A stretch of 32,594 nt of DNA. Source: Frateuria hangzhouensis (GTDB lineage: Bacteria; Pseudomonadota; Gammaproteobacteria; Xanthomonadales; Rhodanobacteraceae). Shown here piece by piece: positions 23,726-31,235 of this stretch (its first letter is position 1; every line of letters begins with the position of its first letter). The notes under the pieces are model-generated. The model did no database searches. It saw nothing but the letters and a program-made list of their open reading frames with translations, and was not told the DNA's origin. The stretch covers positions 1 through 32,594 of the forward strand of contig NZ_JAPMIU010000021.1 in NCBI RefSeq assembly GCF_026410505.1, read 5' to 3'. A program made the position numbers and the translations under genes.

Positions 23726-24939
23726 GCACATTGCCACCGGCACGCTGGCATGAAATCCCCCCGACCGCCGGTCTGCCGCTGCACCTGCGCGACCTGATCC
23801 CGGGGCGTGCGGATCTGGCCGAACGGATAACCGCCCAACTGGGCACGCCACGGCTGCAGCTGGAGTGTTCGGGCACCGCCGCCCTGCTGCTCGCCCTTCG
23901 CGTGCTCAAGGCACGTGCGCGCGAGCGCACGGTGGTGGTACTGCCGGCCTACACCTGTCCGCTGGTCGCCATGGCGGTGCACGCCGCCGGCCTGTCCATG
24001 CGCCTGTGCGACCTGCGCCCGGGCCACTACGACATGGATCCGCACGCGCTTGCGCGGGCCTGCCGGGAGGACACACTGGCCGTCGTGCCGACGCACCTGG
24101 CCGGCCGCGTGGCCGACGTCGACGCTGCGCTGGCGGCCGCCCGCACGGCAGGCGCCTACGTGATCGAGGATGCTGCGCAGGCATTGGGCGCACGCGACCG
24201 CGGCGCGAGCGTGGGCCTGCGTGGCGACCTGGGATTCTTCAGCCTGGCTGCCGGCAAGGGCTTGTCGATCTATGAGGGTGGCCTGCTTGTCAGCCGCGAC
24301 CCGGACCTGCGCGAAGAACTGCAGTATGCGCATGAGAACGTGCCGGAGAAGCCGGGCTGGGAGCTTCGCCGATGCGTGGGGCTGCTGGGCTTGGCCCTGT
24401 TGTATCGACCACGCGGATTGAGCGTAGCGTATGGGATGCCGTTGCGTGCCGCACTCAAGCGCGGTGATGCGGAGGCGGCCGTGGGTGACCGGTTTCCACT
24501 GTCCCTACCGTTCCACCGTGTGGGCGTTTGGCGTAGCGCGGTCGGCGCGCACGCTTCGAGACGTCTTCCGGGCTTTCTCGCCTCGCTTGCCACCCAGGCC
24601 CGCGCGCGACTTCCCCGCCTGCGCGGCATCGACGGTATCGAAGTGTTTGAAGATGCCGCTGGTGCGCAAGGGACGTGGCCTTTTTTCCTGGTACGCCTGC
24701 GCGACCCGCGGCATCGGGATGCCGTACTGGCGCGCCTGTGGCGTGCTGGCGTCGGCGTCAGCCAGTTGTTCGTGCATGCACTGCCCGACTATGCCTACCT
24801 CGCCGACCGGGTGCCGCAGGCGCCGATGCCCCGCGCACGCGCCTTCGCGCAAAGCACCCTGACCGTCAGCAACAGTCCCTGGCTGGACGATGCAACCTTC
24901 GAGCAGATCGCGCAAACCATCGAACGCACCGCCCGCTGA
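23722..24939 (+). CDS. DegT/DnrJ/EryC1-type PLP-dependent enzyme
   Basis: A 405-residue fold-type I PLP protein starting at GTG 23722, overlapping the upstream stop. The cofactor motifs are LECSGTAALLLAL (phosphate-binding turn, about 48-60), VIEDAAQALGA (D150 contacts the pyridine nitrogen) and FFSLAAGKGLSIYEGG (K179, Schiff-base Lys). Relatives such as ArnB transaminate nucleotide-linked keto-sugars. The Lys motif here is AGKGLSIYEGG rather than the usual HP.KNITTGEGG of sugar aminotransferases, so the substrate may not be a nucleotide sugar. It ends the plus-strand operon; placement after an ArnE/F-like pair echoes the arn operon's content, but no other arn genes are present. Confidence 0.85.
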   Translation: MSTLPPARWHEIPPTAGLPLHLRDLIPGRADLAERITAQLGTPRLQLECSGTAALLLALRVLKARARERTVVVLPAYTCPLVAMAVHAAGLSMRLCDLRPGHYDMDPHALARACREDTLAVVPTHLAGRVADVDAALAAARTAGAYVIEDAAQALGARDRGASVGLRGDLGFFSLAAGKGLSIYEGGLLVSRDPDLREELQYAHENVPEKPGWELRRCVGLLGLALLYRPRGLSVAYGMPLRAALKRGDAEAAVGDRFPLSLPFHRVGVWRSAVGAHASRRLPGFLASLATQARARLPRLRGIDGIEVFEDAAGAQGTWPFFLVRLRDPRHRDAVLARLWRAGVGVSQLFVHALPDYAYLADRVPQAPMPRARAFAQSTLTVSNSPWLDDATFEQIAQTIERTAR

Positions 24940-24964
24940 ACCGATGATGCCGCGAAAGCCCGGG

Positions 24965-24980
24965 ATAAGCGCGAGGTAAG
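24965..24980 (+). promoter_or_regulatory. PmrA-like direct repeat upstream of the PepSY gene
   Basis: ATAAGCGCGAGGTAAG, two TAAG half-sites 11 bp apart, 66 bp upstream of the PepSY start. A weak -10 candidate GATTCT begins 11 bases after the repeat. Confidence 0.65.
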
Positions 24981-25046
24981 TCCCATGCCCGATTCTGTCG
25001 ATGCCCGGATGCACCGGGGCACGCTTCCACAACTCAGGAGAACGTC

Positions 25047-25343
25047 ATGCGCAAGTGGATCCTCATCGCCTCCTCGCTCGCACTCAGCACCGCCGCCTTG
25101 GCCGCTACGCCCAACCAGGGCAAGCACGCCATGCACGCGCAGATCACCAAAACCGAGGCTCGCGCCATCGCCCTCAAGACCTTCCCGGGCACCATTGCGA
25201 AGGAAGAACTGGAAAAGGAAAAAGGTGGCAGTGGCCTGCGCTATTCGTTCGACATCGTGGCCAAAGGAGTGACGCATGAAGTGGGCGTGGATGCGAAGGA
25301 CGGGCACATCCTCGAAAACTCGATCGACAACGACAAGGATTGA
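25047..25343 (+). CDS. Small secreted PepSY-domain protein
   Basis: A 98-residue protein with a Sec signal peptide (MRKWILIASSLALSTAALAA) and a single PepSY domain: KTEARAIALKTFPGTIAKEELEKEK, then YSFDIVAKGVTHEVGVDAKDGHIL. A CAGGAG ribosome-binding site precedes the ATG. PepSY proteins act in the periplasm, some as inhibitors of proteases or as accessory sensors next to two-component systems; no enzymatic residues are seen. It lies alone between the ends of two convergent operons, with its own operator, suggesting an independent member of the same regulon. Confidence 0.88.
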   Translation: MRKWILIASSLALSTAALAATPNQGKHAMHAQITKTEARAIALKTFPGTIAKEELEKEKGGSGLRYSFDIVAKGVTHEVGVDAKDGHILENSIDNDKD

Positions 25344-25429
25344 CGGGCTCGATCGAACGAGGCGGGCCGATTTTTGACATCAGCGGAAAGTGGCACCGCC
25401 GGCACGAACCTTTGCAACCCGACCGGCCG

Positions 25430-26323
25430 CTATCGCCCCGGCTTCTGGCTCGCGCCGGGACAACGGTCGATGGCGGCCAGCAGGTGCTCGTTGAGCACGT
25501 GTTGCTGGCCTTGCCATCGGGCGAGCTCCCGCTCATCGATGGTCGGCTGCGCATCCATCGCCGAGAGCCGCCGCTTCCACCAGCTGCGGTAGCGGTACGC
25601 CGAGATCTCACCGGTGATATCGCTGCCGACCAGCCCGCCGCGCAGGCTGCCGATAAGCTCGACGGCGTGCTGCAGCCGCAGGCTGCCCTGGTCCCAGTTG
25701 GTGCGGGCGACGTCCTGGGCGAACACGTCCTTGTCGATCGACAGATAGGTTGGCTGCGGCGCCGTGCGCTGTTGCTCACCGAAGGTGGCGACCAGATCGT
25801 CGGCGCTGTCGAACCCGCGCATGGCGTGCGCCAGGCCCGCACGCTGCGCCCAGCCGACATCCACGCCGACGCTCCAGTAGCTCACGCGTCCCTGCCGCAG
25901 GGGTGACAGATAGTTCGCCCAGGCGTGTCGCCGGTCGATATCCGTCGAGCTGATACCGAGCACGTGGACGTGGCTGACCTGGGGCAACAAGGCGACCCGC
26001 CGCACCCACGAGCCGCAGTGCACGCCGAACGCATAGCGCATGTTGTCCGGGTGGTTGTCCAGCACCACGACCTGGAACCGCCGCTGCGTTCGGGCGACGC
26101 GGGCGATCAGCGGCCAGCTCAGGTGGTGAAAATCGCCGCTGCCCAGCATCACCGTGCCGCACGTGGATGGCAGCACCTCGTCCAGTCCCTGGCTGAAACG
26201 ACGCAGCGCGGCTAGGGAGCAACCGAACCGCAACGTCTCCTGCCAGTGTTCGAGAGGAACCACCAGCCGACCGGCCAGGGGGCCGACCGAATGGTCCATG
26301 TCCAGCACGACCGGCCGTGTCAT
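25430..26323 (-). CDS. Ureohydrolase-like protein (arginase/agmatinase/deacetylase fold, possibly UPF0489-like)
   Basis: A 297-residue cytoplasmic protein. Three motifs occur in the order expected for the binuclear-manganese ureohydrolase fold: GSGDFHH (61-67, cf. GGDHS), VVVLDNHPDN (D89, H91, D93; cf. DAHxD) and YLSIDKDVFAQD (D197, D199; cf. SxDxDxxDP). GSDITGE near residue 235 may be the late Glu. The DNHPD form and following HCGSW resemble UPF0489-type proteins, some of which are peptide arginases; this is from recall and needs a profile search. It overlaps the acyltransferase stop by ATGA and is the last gene of the biosynthetic operon. Possible reactions are guanidino or amide hydrolysis. 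Confidence 0.7.
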   Translation of the reverse strand: MTRPVVLDMDHSVGPLAGRLVVPLEHWQETLRFGCSLAALRRFSQGLDEVLPSTCGTVMLGSGDFHHLSWPLIARVARTQRRFQVVVLDNHPDNMRYAFGVHCGSWVRRVALLPQVSHVHVLGISSTDIDRRHAWANYLSPLRQGRVSYWSVGVDVGWAQRAGLAHAMRGFDSADDLVATFGEQQRTAPQPTYLSIDKDVFAQDVARTNWDQGSLRLQHAVELIGSLRGGLVGSDITGEISAYRYRSWWKRRLSAMDAQPTIDERELARWQGQQHVLNEHLLAAIDRCPGASQKPGR

Positions 26324-27381
26324 GCATCGGCCTTGGCGGCACTCGCCGGTTCGCTTTCGAAACGATGTGCCATGCGGCGCAATAGCACACGCAGCACTGG
26401 GTTGCGCACGTAGACCGCATGGCGCGTGCTGGTGAACCGCGCGCCCAGCTGGCCCTTGATCACCGGATCGGTCCAGCCGGCCACGTAATGGCTCAAGCCG
26501 CGCGACCTGGCATAGGCAAGATTGTGCATCCAGCTCACGACATAGAGGTTGTGCTTGCGTGCCTGCGGATAGGCAAAGCCCACGTACTTGTCGACCAGCT
26601 TGCCGCCGAACTCGTAACAGAGATTCCAGCCGATCAGCTCCCCCGCATGGCGGTAGCAGAACACCACGCCACCGCCGTCGGCCGATTGCAGCACACCACG
26701 GAAAAACGCTTCGCTCAGCAGGTCGAAGTGGATCTCGCTTTGCGCATGCACGGCGCGGTAGAGCGCGTAGAAGCTGGCCAGGCACTCGGGATCCCCGAAG
26801 CATGGCGCACCGGTAGGAACCAGGTCGATATCGAGGCCGGCGCGGGCCTTGAGCTTGCGGCGGATGTCCTTGCGCCGCGCGGCCGAGCGGCGCGCCAGGT
26901 AGTCGTCCTCCGAGGCGAAGTCGATTGGCACCCAGGCCAGCGGCAGGCCTTCGAGCACCACGAAGCCGAGCGACTCGCAGGCGCTGGCAAAGGCATTCGC
27001 ATGCGCGTTTGCCGCGCCGTCGAGCAAGGGTGAATCGTGGGCGATGTCCTTGACAATGAACAGGGCACCTTCGCGGCCATGGCGCCGCTTCAGTTCCCGC
27101 GCCAGTTCCGCCGGCGGCAGCTGCGCCGGCAGCGGGGTGTACTCGGTCACTGTGCAGCCGGCAAAACGCGTGCGCCAGCGCAACCATCGCCCCCACATGC
27201 GATACAGCGGCAAGGCGGTGATGCGCCGTCGCAGCCCCTCGTCCGCGGTGGTCAGCAGATCGAACGGCGCACGGAAGGTGGGCATGCTGCCCGGTGCATG
27301 CTCCGTGGCAAAGTCCACGGGTGGATGCGCAAGGAACTGCTCCAGCAGCACGTCCGGTTCGAGTTGGCACAGATAGGGCAT
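26320..27381 (-). CDS. FemAB/GNAT-like N-acyltransferase
   Basis: A 353-residue protein starting at 27381, 16 bp after the ketosynthase stop. The central segment ARRSAARRKDIRRKLKARAGLDIDLV (about 164-188) is the basic helix typical of CelD/BioF2-like and peptidoglycan-type GNAT acyltransferases. It is followed by FYALYRAVHAQSEIHFDLLSEAFFRGVL and VVFCYRHAGELIGWNLCYEFGGKLVDKYVGFAYPQARKHN (about 239-280), the acceptor/CoA-site strand pair. The N-terminal 130 residues are less typical. Such enzymes transfer acyl or aminoacyl groups to amines. With ACP and ketosynthase adjacent, it may use an acyl-ACP donor; that is inference. Upstream open frame is antisense-like and excluded. Confidence 0.78.
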   Translation of the reverse strand: MPYLCQLEPDVLLEQFLAHPPVDFATEHAPGSMPTFRAPFDLLTTADEGLRRRITALPLYRMWGRWLRWRTRFAGCTVTEYTPLPAQLPPAELARELKRRHGREGALFIVKDIAHDSPLLDGAANAHANAFASACESLGFVVLEGLPLAWVPIDFASEDDYLARRSAARRKDIRRKLKARAGLDIDLVPTGAPCFGDPECLASFYALYRAVHAQSEIHFDLLSEAFFRGVLQSADGGGVVFCYRHAGELIGWNLCYEFGGKLVDKYVGFAYPQARKHNLYVVSWMHNLAYARSRGLSHYVAGWTDPVIKGQLGARFTSTRHAVYVRNPVLRVLLRRMAHRFESEPASAAKADA

Positions 27382-27397
27382 GGCTTGGGACCGTCGG

Positions 27398-28615
27398 TCA
27401 GGCCTGCCTGACCGCCAGCACGGCGTTGAGCCCGCCGAACGCGAACGAGTTGCTGAGCGCGACGCGCACGGCCATCTGGCGCGGCACATTGGGCACGTAG
27501 TCGAGATCGCAAGCCGGGTCGGCGCGTTCGAAGTTGGCCGTTGGCGGCACCACGCCTTCGCGCAAGGCGCCCAGCACCGCAACCAGTTCCAGCGCGCCGG
27601 AAGCACCGAGCGCGTGGCCGTGCATCGACTTGGTCGATGAGATCGCCAGGCGCTCGGCGTGCGCAGCAAAGCTGAGCCGGATGGCGCGGGTTTCAGTCGG
27701 ATCGTTGGCCGGGGTGCCGGTGCCATGGGCGTTGATGTAGTCGACGTCTTCGGGTGCCAAGCCGGCATCGGCCAGCGCCCGGTCCATGGCCGCGGAACTG
27801 CCGCGCGCATCGGGCGCGACGATGTCTGCCGCGTCGGCACTCATGCCCACGCCGGCCAGCTCGCCCAGCAGTGTGGCGCCGCGAGCGCGTGCATGATCCA
27901 TGGACTCCAGTACGAAGATGCCGGCACCCTCCCCCAGCACCAGGCCGCGGCGGGTGGCGCTGAACGGTCGGCAGGTGTCGTCGGCCAGCACCCGCATGGC
28001 CTCCCACGCCCGCAGCGCGCCATAGCTCAGGCAGGCCTCGGTGCCGCCGGTAACCACCACGTCCGCCTGGCCGCAACGGATCAATTGCGCCGCCTGGGCG
28101 ATGGCGTGGTTGGTCGAGGCGCAGGCGCTGGAGACGGCGAAAGCCGGGCCGCGCAAGCCATGCTCGATGCTGATCTGGCTGGCCGGTGCGTTGATCATCA
28201 GACGCACGATGGTCAGCGGATGCAACCGCTGCGCATTCTCCCCATACAGCCGCTTGCTCTGCTCGTCCTGGGTAATCTCGCCACCGACGCCCGTGCCGAC
28301 CACGACCCCGGTGCGAAGCCCAAGGTCCGCCGCGCGGAAATCCAGGCCGGACTGGCTGATGGCCTCGCGCGCCGCGATCATCGCCAGCTGCGTCGTGCGG
28401 TCGAGCATCGGCAGCACGCGTTCATCGAAGTGCGCCGAAGGATCGAAATCCTCCGGCACCTGGGCCGCCACGCGCACGCGCAGGCGCGACGCTTCGGGAT
28501 GACGCAGTGCGGCGATGCCGCTGCGGCCTTCACGCAAGGCCGCCCACAGGGGCGTGGCGCCTACGCCGAAGACGCTGACCGCACCCATGCCGGTGATGGC
28601 CACGCGACGGGACAT
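27398..28615 (-). CDS. Beta-ketoacyl-ACP synthase, FabF-like
   Basis: A 405-residue condensing enzyme with the full Cys-His-His set: C165 in VSSACASTNHA, H297 in NAHGTGTPANDPTE and H334 in MHGHALGASGALE, plus K329. It begins MSRRVAITGMGAVSVFG, the usual KAS II start. A GTG at 28627 overlapping the ACP stop would add four residues and may be used for coupling. It catalyses decarboxylative condensation of malonyl-ACP with an acyl primer. A second, dedicated copy beside its own ACP, far from fatty-acid genes, indicates a specialised chain rather than housekeeping synthesis. No ketoreductase or dehydratase is present locally, so reduction steps would come from the fab system or not occur. Confidence 0.93.
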   Translation of the reverse strand: MSRRVAITGMGAVSVFGVGATPLWAALREGRSGIAALRHPEASRLRVRVAAQVPEDFDPSAHFDERVLPMLDRTTQLAMIAAREAISQSGLDFRAADLGLRTGVVVGTGVGGEITQDEQSKRLYGENAQRLHPLTIVRLMINAPASQISIEHGLRGPAFAVSSACASTNHAIAQAAQLIRCGQADVVVTGGTEACLSYGALRAWEAMRVLADDTCRPFSATRRGLVLGEGAGIFVLESMDHARARGATLLGELAGVGMSADAADIVAPDARGSSAAMDRALADAGLAPEDVDYINAHGTGTPANDPTETRAIRLSFAAHAERLAISSTKSMHGHALGASGALELVAVLGALREGVVPPTANFERADPACDLDYVPNVPRQMAVRVALSNSFAFGGLNAVLAVRQA

Positions 28616-28623
28616 CGGCAGGT

Positions 28624-28923
28624 TCACGCGGCGCGTTCCGAGGACGGCGTTTTGGCGGACAGAGCGGCCTGTACGGCGTTGATGAGATGCTGGACGGTAT
28701 CGCTGTTGAGGTCGGTTCCGCTGTCGGGAAAGGTGATGTCGAACGCCTCTTCGATGTCGAAGATCATTTCGATGGCCTCCAGCGATTCGACGCCAAGATC
28801 CTTGAGCGTCGATGCAGGCGTCACCATGGCCGGATCGACTTTGGCCTGCTTGGCGATCATGCCGATAACCCTTGCGCCGACATCGCCATCGGAGGGGATA
28901 TTCGGGGAAACTTCGGTATTCAT
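28624..28923 (-). CDS. Dedicated acyl carrier protein
   Basis: A 99-residue acidic carrier protein. The phosphopantetheine attachment Ser is S47 in KDLGVESLEAIEMIFDIEE, followed by the second conserved helix EEAFDITFPDS. It has a 15-residue N-terminal extension and an Ala-rich tail compared with AcpP. A GGAGGA ribosome-binding site precedes the ATG. The ketosynthase gene begins directly at its stop. The 89-bp gap from the aminotransferase gene upstream is the largest in this operon and might contain a separate promoter or processing site. It probably carries the acyl chain used by the ketosynthase and the acyltransferase. Confidence 0.92.
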   Translation of the reverse strand: MNTEVSPNIPSDGDVGARVIGMIAKQAKVDPAMVTPASTLKDLGVESLEAIEMIFDIEEAFDITFPDSGTDLNSDTVQHLINAVQAALSAKTPSSERAA

Positions 28924-29012
28924 GCGAATCCTCCTGCGGGCCTTGCATGGTGGGTCGTATCAACGTCCGGCAACGATGGCTCCGCCATGCGGGGGCCGCT
29001 TATTGCTGCGGC

Positions 29013-30416
29013 TTATAGTCGCTTGGCCTTGGTCAGCAGTTGATCGAGCAACGCGATCGCCAGGTCGATTTCCTCGTGCGTGATGTCCAGCGAGGGCGCG
29101 AGCGTGATCACGTTCTTGTACCAGCCGCCCACGTCGAGCACGAGGCCGGTCTTCCTGCCGTTGTGTTCGAGATCGCCGGCCAGGCCGATGTCGACCATGC
29201 GGTCGAGCAGCGCCTTGTTCGGCGTGAAGCCATCCTCGGTGCAGATCTCCGCGCGCAGCGCCAGGCCGAGACCGTCGACGTCGCCGATTTCCTTGTGGCG
29301 CTTCTGCAGGTCGCGCAGGCCGTCGAGGAAGTGCGCGCCCTTGGCCGGCACGCTGGTTTCGTAGTCGAGCTCGTAGCCCATCCGGATCACCTCCAGGCCT
29401 AGCGAGGTGCCCAGCGGATTGGAGTTGAACGTCGAATGCGTGGAGCCGGGCGGAAACACGGTGGGATTGATCAGCTCCTCGCGCGCCCACAGGCCGGACA
29501 GCGGATTGAGCCCGTTGGTCAGCGCCTTGCCAAACACCAGCACGTCCGGCGTCACGCCGAAATGCTCGATCGACCACAGCTTGCCGGTGCGCCAGAAACC
29601 CATCTGGATCTCGTCGACGACCAGCAGGATGCCGTACTGGTCGAGCACCTTCTTCAGGTCGCGAAAGAAGTTCGCCGGCGGGATCACGTAGCCGCCAGTG
29701 CCCTGGATCGGCTCGACGTAGAAGGCGGCGTATTCGGCCTGGTTGACCTTCGGATCCCACACGCCGTTGTATTCGGTCTCGAACAGGCGCGCGAACTGGC
29801 GCACGCAGGCGTCCGAATACTCTTCCGGCGTCATGCCCTTGGGGCGGCGGAACGGATACGGAAATGGAATGAACATGGCACGCTCGCCGAAGTGGCCGAA
29901 GCGGCGGCGGTAGCGGTAGCTGGAAGTGATCGACGAGGCGCCCAGCGTGCGCCCGTGGTAGCCGCCCTCGAAGGCGAACATCAGGCTCTTGCCGTTGCGC
30001 GCGTTGCGCACGATCTTCAGGGAATCCTCGATCGCCTGCGCACCGCCGACGTTGAAATGCACACGGCCCTTGCGGCCAAACTTGCCCTCGACGTCCAGCG
30101 CGATGGTCTTGGCCAGCTCGATGCGGCTCTGGTGCAAATACTGGCTGGCCACCTGCGGCAGCAGGTCGACCTGGCGCTTGAGCGTGTCGTTCAACCGCGG
30201 ATTGCCGTAGCCGAAGTTGACCGCCGAGTACCACATCTGCAGGTCAAGGAATGGCACGTCCGCGCTGTCGTACATCCAGCTGCCCTCGCAGCGGCGGAAG
30301 ATCTTCGGTGGGTCGACGTAGTGAACGGTGTCGCCGAAGGAGCTGTACTGCGCTTCGTCGGCGAGCAGTTGCGCGTCGTCGATCACCAGGGCGGTGTGCT
30401 TGTCGAATGCGTTCAT
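29013..30416 (-). CDS. Class III PLP-dependent aminotransferase
   Basis: A 467-residue omega-aminotransferase-type enzyme. Cofactor motifs: NVGGAQAIEDSLKIVR (phosphate-binding region, about 122-137), VVDEIQMGFWRTGK (D268) and LVFGKALTNGLNPLSG (K297, Schiff-base Lys), then STHSTFNSNPLG, the second-subunit phosphate contact. Members act on terminal amines of ornithine, GABA, diaminobutyrate or on amino alcohol phosphates. The start at 30416 follows the HAD gene stop by 16 bp; the frame is open further upstream but overlaps that gene. Pairing with a ureohydrolase-like protein is reminiscent of arginase plus ornithine aminotransferase logic. Actual substrate unknown. Confidence 0.9.
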   Translation of the reverse strand: MNAFDKHTALVIDDAQLLADEAQYSSFGDTVHYVDPPKIFRRCEGSWMYDSADVPFLDLQMWYSAVNFGYGNPRLNDTLKRQVDLLPQVASQYLHQSRIELAKTIALDVEGKFGRKGRVHFNVGGAQAIEDSLKIVRNARNGKSLMFAFEGGYHGRTLGASSITSSYRYRRRFGHFGERAMFIPFPYPFRRPKGMTPEEYSDACVRQFARLFETEYNGVWDPKVNQAEYAAFYVEPIQGTGGYVIPPANFFRDLKKVLDQYGILLVVDEIQMGFWRTGKLWSIEHFGVTPDVLVFGKALTNGLNPLSGLWAREELINPTVFPPGSTHSTFNSNPLGTSLGLEVIRMGYELDYETSVPAKGAHFLDGLRDLQKRHKEIGDVDGLGLALRAEICTEDGFTPNKALLDRMVDIGLAGDLEHNGRKTGLVLDVGGWYKNVITLAPSLDITHEEIDLAIALLDQLLTKAKRL

Positions 30417-30432
30417 GGGTTTCCAGGGGACG

Positions 30433-31140
30433 TCAGGCGGGTGCGCCCGCGGGGACGGGCAAGGTGTGGTGGCTGGCCAGGTTGCCCTCGAGCAGCGCAG
30501 GCAGCATTTCCAGCGCATCCTCGAAGCCGGTGATGGGCACGTACGGGATGCCGGCGGCGCGGCAGTGTTCGACCAGGCGGTGCTTGGCGAACACGAAATC
30601 GACGCGGTCGGCGGCACAGAAGTCGGACGCGCCGTCGCCGATCAACAGCGTCCTGTGCGCGCCGTCGACGCGGGCCTGCTCGACGCGGGCGCATTTGCAC
30701 GTCCCGCTGCGGCAACCGGCGGCCTGGAAGGGAGAGCTCAGCTGCCATCGCTGTGGCGGTACGCCAGGCGCCAGATGGTTGGCTGCCACCGGCAGGCCAT
30801 CGAGGCCATGCCGCCGAAGGATGCGTTCGATCGCGTAATCCAGGCCGTCGCTGACGATGCCGATGGGCACACCCAACGCACGCGCTTCGGCCACGAAATG
30901 CGCAAAGGCGTGATCGATCCGGATGCCGTCGAGGTGTTCATCCAGGTCGCCCTGGCTCATGTCCAGCAGCCCCACCTGCCCGCTCATGCAGACACGCGAG
31001 CCGATCTGGCCCGCACGCCAGGCTTCTTCCAGTTGCTCCCAGCCAGGGCGTCCATAACGGTCAAGCAGGGAGTCGATGACATCCTCGACCGAAACAGTGC
31101 CGTCGAAATCGCAAAGAATGGTCCATCGGGTCGGGCTCAT
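30433..31140 (-). CDS. HAD-IB phosphatase (MtnX/SerB-like)
   Basis: A 235-residue haloacid-dehalogenase phosphatase. Motif I CDFDGTVS (D11, D13), motif II GIVSDGLD and motif IV LIGDGASDFCAA are intact. A small helical cap (about 18-80) and an inserted Cys-containing segment CRSGTCKC (about 143-151), which could bind a metal, are visible. The closest type is MtnX-like / phosphoserine phosphatase. First gene of the aminotransferase-ACP-ketosynthase operon, so it probably dephosphorylates an amino alcohol phosphate or similar small intermediate. The 95 bp before it contains a 6-bp hairpin (31207-31225 approx.) that separates it from the GT9 gene. Confidence 0.85.
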   Translation of the reverse strand: MSPTRWTILCDFDGTVSVEDVIDSLLDRYGRPGWEQLEEAWRAGQIGSRVCMSGQVGLLDMSQGDLDEHLDGIRIDHAFAHFVAEARALGVPIGIVSDGLDYAIERILRRHGLDGLPVAANHLAPGVPPQRWQLSSPFQAAGCRSGTCKCARVEQARVDGAHRTLLIGDGASDFCAADRVDFVFAKHRLVEHCRAAGIPYVPITGFEDALEMLPALLEGNLASHHTLPVPAGAPA

Positions 31141-31235
31141 CGGATCTCACGTCTTTTGCTTCGTGAGGCAGGTTAGTCACCCGAGCTTTCCTGCTCCTTT
31201 CTCTTGCCTGGGCCATTCAGGCACGGGGATGCCGG

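Noticed and set aside
25344-25380. Possible rho-independent terminator after the PepSY gene (CTCG/CGAG stem, then TTTTT)
   Set aside because: The stem is only 4 bp and the T-run is separated from it, so it is too weak to list as a terminator.
31207-31225. Hairpin TGCCTG/CAGGCA between the GT9 and HAD genes
   Set aside because: A 6-bp stem with no U-run on either strand; it may be structural but is not a supported terminator.
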